Positions 51,141 to 59,164 of a stretch of DNA of 64,000 nt are shown here, one piece after another. Under the pieces are notes generated by a model. The model did no database searches. It worked only from the letters and a program-made list of their open reading frames with translations, and had not been told where the DNA came from. This DNA comes from JAHCHG01 sp965214585 (GTDB lineage Bacteria; Acidobacteriota; Blastocatellia; Pyrinomonadales; Pyrinomonadaceae): contig OZ243957.1 in NCBI GenBank assembly GCA_965214585.1, forward strand, positions 2,604,001 through 2,668,000, written 5' to 3'. Position numbers and translations under genes: made by a program. The first letter of the stretch is position 1; each line of letters opens with the position of its first letter.

Positions 51141-52799
51141 ATGAAAAAACGAATACGATTAACACGATTTACAACATTATTAAGTTTAATTTTATTCGCC
51201 TGCATCGTTTCGGCGCGGGCGCAAACGACGACTTTTACTTATCAAGGCAGATTGTCCGATTCTTCGATGGCGGCGAACGGCAGCTATGATTTAAGTTTCG
51301 CACTTTACGACGCGGCGGCGGGCGGCACACAAATCGGCGCGGCAATCACGCGCCCGGCGGTTACTGTGTCGAACGGCATTTTCACCGTCCAACTGGATTT
51401 CGGCGCGGCGGCGTTTCCCGGCGCGAATCGCTTTCTGGAAATTGCCGTCAAGCGTCCGTCGGACGCGAATTTTACGACGCTCACGCCGCGCCAGCCGGTA
51501 ACTTCAACCCCGTATGCGATTCGCGCCGCGTCGTCGGCGACGGCGAACGCGGCGACGAACGCAGCGAATCTCGGCGGCACGGCGGCGAGTCAGTTCGTGC
51601 AGACAAATGATACCAGACTTTCCGACGCGCGAACGCCGACGGCGGGCAGCGCGAATTACATTCAAAACACGACGACGCAGCAAACCGCCGATTTCAACGT
51701 ATCGGGAACAGGCGAGGCGAACATTTTCAACGCCCGAACGCAGTTTAATTTCGGCGGCAGCCGCGTTCTCGGCGTGCCGAACTCGACCAGCCTGACCGTC
51801 GGTTTGAACGCGGGCAATGTTTTGGGAAGCGGCAACACCGACAATACATTTGTCGGCAGCAACACGGGCGTTAATTGTCAGACATCAGAAGCCCTCGGCA
51901 AGTGTCTCGGCAACACTTATTTAGGCAGAAACGCCGGAACTTCGCAAATCACCGGAATTGACAACACTTTCATCGGGATTGACACCGGAAATGTATCTTC
52001 GGGCGGCAATAATAATGTAATCGGCGGCGGTTCAAACAATACGCTCATAGGAGCCAGAGCGACGTTGTTTGATAATAGCCTCGATCACGCCGTCGCCATC
52101 GGCGCGGATTCGGTTGCTGTTGGAAGTAACATTATCGTTCTGGGGCGCAGAAGCGGAGCCGACACGGTGTTTGCGCCCGGTTTACTCAATGTTAACGGCG
52201 GCATCTCCTCTCTCAGCCGGATTCAAGCCGACGGCGGCATCGCTTTGTCCGACAGCGATATTCGTCTGCGCGGGGCGGACGATTCTTCTCATCGAATTCT
52301 TTATAACTCAATAATCAACGGCATCGAATTTCAAGCCTTCGACGAATTCAGATGGACTAACATCAGAACGAATGCCATCGTTATGAAGTTGAGCAGCACT
52401 GGAGATTTGGCAATCAAAGGCAACTACAACAGATTTTCCGATGCACGTTATAAAACCAACGTGCAAATTATCGCCAATCCGCTCGACAGCATCAGGCGTT
52501 TGCGCGGCGTAACCTTTAATTGGATTCCCGAATTTAACAATTCCGCCAACCAAATCGGCTTCATCGCGCAGGAAGTCGAACAGGTTTTGCCCGAACTGGT
52601 TCACACCGACAAGGAAGGCTTCAAATCAGTCGCTTATTCCGATGCCGTGCCGGTTTTGGTCGAAGCCGTCAAAGAACAGCAAACGCAAATTGAAACGCAA
52701 AACCAAAAAATCGAGCAACAGCAAAAGCAGATTGACGATTTGAAACTGATTGTCTGCTCGATAAAACCCGATGCCGAAGTTTGTTCGGATAAAAAATGA
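51141..52799 (+). CDS. secreted fibre-like protein with C-terminal peptidase S74 chaperone domain
   Basis: 552 residues with a signal peptide (LLSLILFACIVSARAQ). Residues about 30-130 are a beta-rich head (TFTYQGRLSDSSMAANGSYDLSFALYD...NGIFTVQLDFG...PRQPVTSTPYAIRA) shared with three other local proteins. A Thr/Ala/Asn-rich stalk with LSDARTPTAGSANYIQN follows. The C-terminal part (about 440-540, FSDARYKTN...IGFIAQEVEQVLPELV) is an intramolecular chaperone/peptidase S74 domain, known from phage tail fibres to trim itself after trimerisation, then a coiled coil. It is probably a trimeric surface fibre. A GAGGAAA ribosome-binding site precedes the ATG. Confidence 0.9.
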   Translation: MKKRIRLTRFTTLLSLILFACIVSARAQTTTFTYQGRLSDSSMAANGSYDLSFALYDAAAGGTQIGAAITRPAVTVSNGIFTVQLDFGAAAFPGANRFLEIAVKRPSDANFTTLTPRQPVTSTPYAIRAASSATANAATNAANLGGTAASQFVQTNDTRLSDARTPTAGSANYIQNTTTQQTADFNVSGTGEANIFNARTQFNFGGSRVLGVPNSTSLTVGLNAGNVLGSGNTDNTFVGSNTGVNCQTSEALGKCLGNTYLGRNAGTSQITGIDNTFIGIDTGNVSSGGNNNVIGGGSNNTLIGARATLFDNSLDHAVAIGADSVAVGSNIIVLGRRSGADTVFAPGLLNVNGGISSLSRIQADGGIALSDSDIRLRGADDSSHRILYNSIINGIEFQAFDEFRWTNIRTNAIVMKLSSTGDLAIKGNYNRFSDARYKTNVQIIANPLDSIRRLRGVTFNWIPEFNNSANQIGFIAQEVEQVLPELVHTDKEGFKSVAYSDAVPVLVEAVKEQQTQIETQNQKIEQQQKQIDDLKLIVCSIKPDAEVCSDKK

Positions 52800-53459
52800 T
52801 TTGAGGAAATTTTAAGCGAAATACGCGGCGGGCAAATGATTCGCCGTTTGATTGGAGAAAAAATTATGAAACAACAAAAAATATTTACGCCGATTGTGCG
52901 TCAATTATCAATACTGAGTTTAATTCTGTTCGTCTGCATAATTTCGGCGCAGGCGCAGACGACGGTTTTTACATATCAAGGCAAGTTATCCGATTCTTCA
53001 ATGTCAGCGAACGGCAGCTATGATTTGGGATTCGCGCTTTACGACGCGCCGACGGGCGGCAATCAAATCGGCGCGGCGATCACTCGTCCCGCGGTTACTG
53101 TGTCGAACGGCATTTTCACCGTTTCGCTCGATTTCGGCGCGAACGCCTTTTCGGGCGCGGCGCGTTATTTGGAAATTGCCGTCAAGAAACCGTCCGACGC
53201 AAATTTTACAACGCTCGCGCCGCGTCAGATGTTGACGAGTTCGCCGTATTCGATTCGGACTTTAAGCGCGGGCGCGGCGGACGGTTTATCGGCAAACTGC
53301 GCCTCGTGCGTAACGAACGCTCAGATCAATTCGGTTGACGCGGGGAAAATTACGGGAACGGTTGCCTAAAGTGAACCCCATTGTCTAGACAGCAAATAGA
53401 CTTTTTTAAGGTGGAGTTTTGATATATAAAAATCTCCGATTTTTTCTCCTTCCGATTTA

Positions 53460-54314
53460 TTATTTTTTCGATCCGCTCCAATAAACTTCTGCCGGCGTTT
53501 TATATTTTAACGACTGATGCGGTCTTTCATAATTGTAAAATTCAAAGTATTTTCGCAAACTGTCTTCGGCTTCCCAGACATCACGGTAATCTTTCAAATA
53601 TACTTCTTCGTATTTCACACTCCGCCACAAACGCTCGACCATGATATTGTCAAAACACCTGCCGCGTCCGTCCATACTTATCACTATCTCGTGTCCTTGC
53701 AGCACTTTGAGCCATTCCAACGCTGTAAACTGACTTCCCTGATCGGAGTTGAATATCTCAGGTCGAATTTCTCCCAATGCTCGTTTCAAACAACTGACAT
53801 AGCCGCTCGCTTCCAACGAGTTCGAAACCTCAACCTCGATCACAAACCGCGAATACCAATCTAAGATCGCCAATAAATAGATGAATCCATCACGCATTCT
53901 GATATAGGTGATGTCCGTCGCCCAAACCTGATTCGGACGGACTATCTCCAGTTCTTTCAACAAATACGGAAAATGAAGATGCTCTTTATCAGGCTTTGAT
54001 AAATTCGGCTTCGGATAAACGGCTGCCAATCCCAACTTCCTCATCAAACGCCGCACCCGCTTGTGATTGACCGAAAACCCAAGTCTCCGCAAATACTCGG
54101 TCATCTTCCGGTAACCGTAGAACGGATGCCTTGTATATTCCTCGTCAATCAGCTTGAGCAACCGCATCTCCTCATCGCTTACCGTCTTTGCTTGATAATA
54201 AAGACTTGACCGATTGATGCCTAACAGCTCACATTGCCGAACCGCTGAAATCTCTTGATGCTCCCGCTCGATCAGACTTTTCTTATCTTCAAGCGAGCCG
54301 GACAGATTTTTTTT
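53460..54314 (-). CDS. IS3-family transposase OrfB (DDE integrase)
   Basis: The open frame runs from about 54314 to 53460 (about 284 residues); the first Met is only at 54167. Its upstream part reads LEDKKSLIEREHQEISAVRQ and CELLGINRSSLYYQ, typical of IS3 OrfB starts that lack their own start codon. The rve catalytic core has Asp in VWATDITYIRM, Asp in FNSDQGSQFTA and Glu in MVERLWRSVKYEEVY. It is made as an OrfAB fusion in this family. Here its frame is +1 relative to OrfA, not the usual -1; an A9 run lies at the joint. Confidence 0.9.
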   Translation of the reverse strand, partial: KKNLSGSLEDKKSLIEREHQEISAVRQCELLGINRSSLYYQAKTVSDEEMRLLKLIDEEYTRHPFYGYRKMTEYLRRLGFSVNHKRVRRLMRKLGLAAVYPKPNLSKPDKEHLHFPYLLKELEIVRPNQVWATDITYIRMRDGFIYLLAILDWYSRFVIEVEVSNSLEASGYVSCLKRALGEIRPEIFNSDQGSQFTALEWLKVLQGHEIVISMDGRGRCFDNIMVERLWRSVKYEEVYLKDYRDVWEAEDSLRKYFEFYNYERPHQSLKYKTPAEVYWSGSKK

Positions 54315-54585
54315 TCAACCAATCAAGTTCAACTTTAAGTTGCCCGATCTGTTGATACAATTGATTAGTTAGTTCTTCATGTTCAAGGCTTTTGGATTTA
54401 CCCGGATTCTCGAATATCTGCGGTAAAGACTCCAGAAACTGCTTCTTCCAAGTCGAAACCTGATTCGGGTGAACTTCAAATTCTTTAGCGATCTGATTGA
54501 TCGTCAATCTGCCACGAGCCGCCTCCAAAGCAACTTTAGCTTTGAATTCCGGTTTATAAACTTTCCTTTTTTTAGTGGTTCTCAT
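54289..54585 (-). CDS. IS3-family transposase OrfA (HTH)
   Basis: 98 residues from the Met at 54585 (an upstream Met at 54624 is possible). It has an HTH_Tnp_1-type DNA-binding domain: YKPEFKAKVALEAARGRLTINQIAKEFEVHPNQVSTWKKQFLE, followed by a leucine-zipper-like dimerisation helix (LTNQLYQQIGQLKVELDWLKKK). It ends 12 residues past the A-rich joint with OrfB. It recognises the terminal repeats of the element. Confidence 0.9.
   Translation of the reverse strand: MRTTKKRKVYKPEFKAKVALEAARGRLTINQIAKEFEVHPNQVSTWKKQFLESLPQIFENPGKSKSLEHEELTNQLYQQIGQLKVELDWLKKKSVRLA
54307..54315 (-). other. A9 slippage run at the OrfA/OrfB joint
   Basis: Nine consecutive A on the minus strand after TTG. OrfB lies in the +1 frame. 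One more A would restore the usual -1 arrangement and one fewer would fuse the frames. Transcriptional slippage on the run, or a mutation, is possible. Confidence 0.65.
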
Positions 54586-55369
54586 AATGTTAAATTTACG
54601 GATCATTTTAACATCATTTTCCACCTTAACTACCTGTCCAGTTTTTGGGGTTCATTATAGCCAACGCGACGAATGCGGCGACGGCAAACACAGCAAACAC
54701 GGCGACGACTGCCGGAAATGTTACGGGCATCGTCGGCATCGCCAACGGCGGCACGGGTTCGGCGACCAAAAACTTTATTGATTTGACAACCAATCAGACG
54801 ATTGCGGGCGCGAAAACCTTGACCGATAATTTGCGGACGAACGGTTTAATCCGCGCCGGCAATGAAACCGGAACTAGCGAAACGCCGCAGTTTGAATCTT
54901 CTATCGGCACATACAACGGTTTGATTACGCGCCGCATTAACACCACCGACGAAACTGCCGGACAGGTGGCGGCACGCACTAATGTTCTGCGATTGGAGCG
55001 CGACGGTTCATTCGGCGGCTGGCGAATCGCCAACGACGTGCTGACCGGCATGGAATCACGACAAACCGTTCATTGCCTCGGAGTAAATAACGCGGGCGCG
55101 GTCATCGCCGCCCGCATTCAGTTTGGCAGCGGCGCGGCGGGAACGACCGTGCTTTACACCAACGCGCAGAATATCGAATATATGCAATGCTCGTTCGGCA
55201 ATACGTATAATACCGGACATCAAACACAAGTCGTTGTGCAGCGTTTTACGGCTGATAGATATTGGGTCGGCACGGTAACTTCGACATTCAACCAATAAGC
55301 GAAAAAGCGCGGCGGGCGGCGGCGATTCGCCGCTTTACGGCGCGACGGGCTTTGTCCGCAAATCAGATC

Positions 55370-55501
55370 GCGCTTCGGGGTTGATACGCAAAGTGAAAGA
55401 GCTAAAGAAATAGATTTGACTTATACAGGTAAAATTTCGGAAAGTATAATTCGTTCACACTGAATAAAATAAATTTTTTGAAGTTCTACCAATTAAAAAT
55501 T
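55370..55501 (+). promoter_or_regulatory. leader conserved between two fibre-like genes, copy 1
   Basis: About 130 bases upstream of the gene at 55502 match 57148-57276 upstream of the next paralogue: GCTTCGGG, AAAGAAATAG, AATTTCGGAAAGTAT, TTCACAC, AATAAATTTT and GAAGTTCTAC recur in order. Shared promoter or untranslated leader is likely. Confidence 0.6.
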
Positions 55502-57079
55502 ATGAAACGATTAAATAAATTGATGCGCCGAAGCGTTTCGGCGATATTCGCGGTTTTGATTTTAACGTTCGTCTTCGGCGCGGCGACGACGCGGGCGCAG
55601 ACACCGCTTCAGCCGTTTGTGGAGTGCGTCGAGCGTGAGCGCGGCGACGACGGTGCGTTTACCGGCAATTATACCGTTTATTTCAGTTACACAAGCATTT
55701 TAGCCGACACCATAACACTTCCATATAATTCGTCGAACAATTTTTATTCGCCGAACATCCCGATATTAAATCCTCCGACGGTCTTTTTTCCGGGCGTGCA
55801 TCGCCGCGTTGTCGCCGTCACTTTACCGATTGATTCAAACATCACTTGGTTTCTCGGCACATCTTTTACTATCGGCAGCTTTTCCAAGAACAACTTATGC
55901 AGCGACAGCGGCGCGAACTCGCGCCTGATAACTTATCAGGGCAGATTAAGCGACGGCGCGGCGGCGGCGAACGGCGTTTACGATTTGCAGTTTCAACTGT
56001 TCAATGCCGCGACCGGCGGCGCGGCGCGAACGAGTTTGATTACGCTTGAAGACGTGACTGTAACCAATGGAATTTTCACCGTCCAGCTTGATTTAGGCAT
56101 AAATGCGCTGCCGGCGGGCAGTCCGGGAGCAACTACGCCGAGCGATCTGAAACTGAATCCGGCGATACTGGACGCGGAAAATTCGTTCTTTGAAATCGGT
56201 GTGCGGGCGGGAACTTCGACCGGTGCGTTCACGACTTTAACGCCGCGTCAGCCTTTGACCGCCGTGCCGCTGGCGATGCGGGCGGAAACGGCAACGACCT
56301 CCTACCGTGCCGTTAATGCCGATAACGCGACGAATCTCGGCGGCACGGCGGCGAGCGGGTTCGTTCAGACAAACGACGCACGTTTGAGCGATGCCAGAAC
56401 GCCGACCGCCGGAAGCTCGAATTATATTCAAAATACGACGACGCAGCAGACCGGAAACTTTAACGTCAGCGGCAACGGCACGGTCGGCGGCACGCTGGCG
56501 GCTGACAAACTAGCCGGAAACGGCGTTTCGGCACGCGGCGGCACGCCCGGCGGAAACGGCGTAAACAACAACGGATATGCTTTCAGCGGAAACGGCGGCG
56601 ACAACGACAGCGGTCTGTTTAGCGAAACAAACGGTCGGGTCAGTCTTTTCTCTGACAGCATCGAGCGTGTCCGCGTTGACGGCGGCGGTTTGAATGTTAC
56701 CGGAAATATAACCGCGACCGGCACGATCAACGGAGTCGTCAGTAAAATCAATAACTTGAACGGCGCGGTTACGCTGGCGGGCGGTTCGGGAATTACTGTA
56801 ACGCCGAGCGGAAATACAATAACGCTTTCTCTGACAGGCACTCCACTGAAAAAATTTGTTGTCGGTGGGCTTAGCGGCGGTTTTCAATATGATGTCGTCC
56901 ACAATCTCGGCACAACGGATGTTATCGTGCAGATTTATGATCAAAACGGAAGTCAAATTATACTCGGACCTACGTTTAATACAACCAGAAATGATGGTTC
57001 TGCAATAGTAAGAGATGCCAATACGGTTCGAGTCGGCATATTCCCGGCTGGCACATACCGCATCACAATTATCGGTTGA
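55502..57079 (+). CDS. secreted fibre-like protein, second type
   Basis: 525 residues from the ATG at 55502. Signal peptide (RSVSAIFAVLILTFVFGAATTRAQ). There is an extra N-terminal domain of about 110 residues (PFVECVERERGDDGAFTGNYTVYFSY...), shared only with the next gene. Then comes the common head (RLITYQGRLSDGAAAANGVYDLQFQLFN...NGIFTVQLDLG...LTPRQPLTAVPLAMRA), the stalk with LSDARTPTAGSSNYIQN as in the 51141 protein, Gly/Asn-rich repeats and a C-terminal beta knob (KKFVVGGLSGGFQYDVVHNLGT). No S74 domain. Probably a surface fibre. Confidence 0.85.
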   Translation: MKRLNKLMRRSVSAIFAVLILTFVFGAATTRAQTPLQPFVECVERERGDDGAFTGNYTVYFSYTSILADTITLPYNSSNNFYSPNIPILNPPTVFFPGVHRRVVAVTLPIDSNITWFLGTSFTIGSFSKNNLCSDSGANSRLITYQGRLSDGAAAANGVYDLQFQLFNAATGGAARTSLITLEDVTVTNGIFTVQLDLGINALPAGSPGATTPSDLKLNPAILDAENSFFEIGVRAGTSTGAFTTLTPRQPLTAVPLAMRAETATTSYRAVNADNATNLGGTAASGFVQTNDARLSDARTPTAGSSNYIQNTTTQQTGNFNVSGNGTVGGTLAADKLAGNGVSARGGTPGGNGVNNNGYAFSGNGGDNDSGLFSETNGRVSLFSDSIERVRVDGGGLNVTGNITATGTINGVVSKINNLNGAVTLAGGSGITVTPSGNTITLSLTGTPLKKFVVGGLSGGFQYDVVHNLGTTDVIVQIYDQNGSQIILGPTFNTTRNDGSAIVRDANTVRVGIFPAGTYRITIIG

Positions 57080-57147
57080 TTTTTTAGCCAAGCGGGAGAT
57101 TATCGGCTTGTTCATTCTGCGACAGAGGTTGGTTACAAATCTGAACG

Positions 57148-57276
57148 TGCTTCGGGTTTGACGCGCAAGACGAAAGAATCGAAGAAATAGTTCGGCTTAT
57201 ATCGGTGGAATTTCGGAAAGTATGACCAATTCACACCGAATCAAATAAATTTTCCGAAGTTCTACAAATTAAAATT
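57148..57276 (+). promoter_or_regulatory. leader conserved between two fibre-like genes, copy 2
   Basis: Counterpart of 55370-55501, with blocks in the same order and spacing. Its conservation outside the coding region suggests common regulation, or a recent tandem duplication that included the promoter. Confidence 0.6.
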
Positions 57277-58584
57277 ATGAAACACTTAAATAAATTGACG
57301 CGCCGAAGCGTTCCGGCAATACTTGCGGCTTTAACTTTAGCGATTTTGTTCGGCGCGGGGACGGCGGCACGGGCGCAGGATTCTGTGCGTCCGTTTGTGG
57401 ATTGCGTCGAACGAGAGTATTCAGGCGGTGCGGAAACGGGCAATTACATCGCGTATTTTGGTTATTCCAGTGATCGCTCCGATTTGCGTGTATTTCCGGC
57501 GGGCGGGCAGAATAATTTTTTCTTTACCAATACCGGTTTTGCCGGAGAGAACGGGATTTCGGTTTTTAAGCCGGGTGTGCATCCGCGAGTCGAGTTGGTA
57601 AGAGTGCCAATCGGACAAGAGGTAAGATGGTTTCTTGGCACTGGTGTAGCAACCGCGTCGTTCAACAATTCAAATTTGTGCGCGGCGGACGGAGCGAACT
57701 CGCGCCTGATAACTTATCAAGGCAAATTAAGCGACGGCGGGCAGGCGGCAAACGGCACGTATGATTTGCAGTTTCAATTGTTCAATGCGCTGACCGGCGG
57801 CGAGGCGCGGACAAGTTTGATTACGCTCGATAATGTTCAGGTAACGGGCGGCGTGTTCACTGTCCGACTCGATTTAGGCGCGAATGCCTTAATTAACGGA
57901 AATCCGGCGGGCAATTTGAAACTGAATCCGGCGATTCTGGATGCGGAGAATTCGTTTTTTGAAATCTCGGTGCGTGCCGGAACTTCAACCGGCGCGTTCA
58001 CGAAATTAACGCCGCGTCAGCCGGTCACGGCAGTTCCTTTGGCGATGCGGGCAAATACCGCTAATAATGCTTTTCGTGCCGCTAATGCCGACAGAGGAAG
58101 CAATAATTTTACAGTTGACGGTAACGCTCAAGTCAACGGCAATTTGACGGTCAGCGGTTCAATCAGCGGCGCGTCGAAAAATTTCAAAATTGACCACCCG
58201 CTTGATCCTTTGAATAAAACTTTGACTTACACTTCGGTCGAATCGCCCGATATGAAAAATATCTACGACGGCAATGTAACGACGAACGCGGAAGGCGAAG
58301 CGATTGTTACGATGCCCGCGTATTTCGAGGCGTTAAATCGAGATTTTCGCTATCAATTAACCGTCATCGGCACATTTGCACAGGCGATTGTTTCGGAAGA
58401 AATCAAAGGAAATACTTTTAAGATTAAAACCGACAAACCGAACGTCAAAGTTTCGTGGCAAGTTACCGGAATTCGCCACGACAGATTTGCCGAAGATAAA
58501 CAAACACAAGTAGAACAAGAAAAATCGGCGGCGGACAAAGGCAAATGCCTTTACACACCCGCTTGCCTCAAGGAGAAACAATGA
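57277..58584 (+). CDS. secreted fibre-like protein, paralogue of the 55502 product
   Basis: 435 residues. The same order as the preceding gene: signal peptide (RSVPAILAALTLAILFGAGTAARAQ), N-terminal domain (PFVDCVEREYSGGAETGNYIAYFGYS), head (RLITYQGKLSDGGQAANGTYDLQFQLFN) and a short stalk. The C-terminus differs (KNFKIDHPLDPLNKTLTYTSVESPDMKNIYDG...VTGIRHDRFAEDKQTQVEQEK), a beta domain that I remember at the ends of other acidobacterial fibre-like proteins. The stop overlaps the ATG of the next gene (ATGA), so the two are translationally coupled. Confidence 0.85.
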   Translation: MKHLNKLTRRSVPAILAALTLAILFGAGTAARAQDSVRPFVDCVEREYSGGAETGNYIAYFGYSSDRSDLRVFPAGGQNNFFFTNTGFAGENGISVFKPGVHPRVELVRVPIGQEVRWFLGTGVATASFNNSNLCAADGANSRLITYQGKLSDGGQAANGTYDLQFQLFNALTGGEARTSLITLDNVQVTGGVFTVRLDLGANALINGNPAGNLKLNPAILDAENSFFEISVRAGTSTGAFTKLTPRQPVTAVPLAMRANTANNAFRAANADRGSNNFTVDGNAQVNGNLTVSGSISGASKNFKIDHPLDPLNKTLTYTSVESPDMKNIYDGNVTTNAEGEAIVTMPAYFEALNRDFRYQLTVIGTFAQAIVSEEIKGNTFKIKTDKPNVKVSWQVTGIRHDRFAEDKQTQVEQEKSAADKGKCLYTPACLKEKQ

Positions 58585-59120
58585 AACAAAAAAATATAAT
58601 CAGCACAATTTTACTATCAGCCGTCGTCATTTTGACGTGGACAAACTTCGCGTCGGCGCAAGTGGCGACGGGCGGCACTTACTCGCTCGACCAATCGGTG
58701 ATTGCGGGCGGCGGCGGGCAAAATTCGACGGGCGGCAATTTCGCGCTCGACGGCACAATCGGGCAAGCGGTCGCTGACACGAACGGCGCGACGGGCGCCC
58801 CTTATAAAGTGCAGAGCGGATTTTTTACCCCTGCGCCGCTTGCTCCGACTGCCGCTTCGGTTTCAATCTCCGGCAGACTTTTGACCGATAACGGCAGAGG
58901 GTTGAACAACGCCCGCGTCATTTTAACCGATTCGAGCGGCACGACGCAGACGGCAACGAGCAGTTCGTTCGGTTATTACCGCTTTGGAGATGTATCGGTC
59001 GGCGAAACCTACGTTATCAGCGTCGTTTCTAAACGCTATCAATTTGCTCCGCAGGTTGTTTTCGTTACCGAGGAAAATAACAGCGTTAATTTTACGGCAC
59101 TCGGAACAGTGAGATTTTAG
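58581..59120 (+). CDS. secreted protein with carboxypeptidase-regulatory-like domain
   Basis: 179 residues from the ATG at 58581, with AAGGAG at 58570-58575. Signal peptide (TILLSAVVILTWTNFASAQ), then a beta-rich segment (TYSLDQSVIAGGGGQNSTGG, GQAVADTNGATG, YKVQSGFF). The C-terminal beta-sandwich (about 100-179, SISGRLLTDNGRGLNNARVILTD...FGYYRFGDVSVGETYVISV) is closely similar to the last domain of the 1573-residue protein at 45025. Such domains may serve as surface attachment or stability modules. The start codon overlaps the preceding stop as ATGA. Confidence 0.85.
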   Translation: MKQKNIISTILLSAVVILTWTNFASAQVATGGTYSLDQSVIAGGGGQNSTGGNFALDGTIGQAVADTNGATGAPYKVQSGFFTPAPLAPTAASVSISGRLLTDNGRGLNNARVILTDSSGTTQTATSSSFGYYRFGDVSVGETYVISVVSKRYQFAPQVVFVTEENNSVNFTALGTVRF

Positions 59121-59164
59121 AGCGTTTCAGAGTTGCTCATACGTTGAGCGGCTCAAACACGGAT

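Larger units (their letters stand above)
53367..54659 (-). mobile_element. IS3-family insertion sequence
   Basis: 1293 bp bounded by imperfect inverted repeats TAAAGTGAACCCCATTGTCT/TATAATGAACCCCAAAAACT and flanked by GCC on both sides. It encodes OrfA and OrfB of an IS3-family transposase on the minus strand. It interrupts a fibre-like gene whose frame is restored on precise excision, so the insertion is recent. Confidence 0.93.
52866..55298 (+). pseudogene. fibre-like gene interrupted by an IS3 element
   Basis: The gene consists of 52866-53366 and 54663-55298. The first part is a close paralogue of the head of the 51141 protein: signal peptide, TTVFTYQGKLSDSSMSANGSYD. Removing the insert (53367-54659) plus one copy of a 3-bp target duplication (GCC) restores the frame: ...KITGTVA then NATNAATANTANTATTAGNV. 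The stalk then continues (NGGTGSATKNFIDLTTNQTIAGAKTLTDN) to a C-terminus without an S74 domain, about 380 residues in all. The ATG at 52866 has a GGAG site. As it stands, only a truncated head of 167 residues can be made. Confidence 0.92.
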
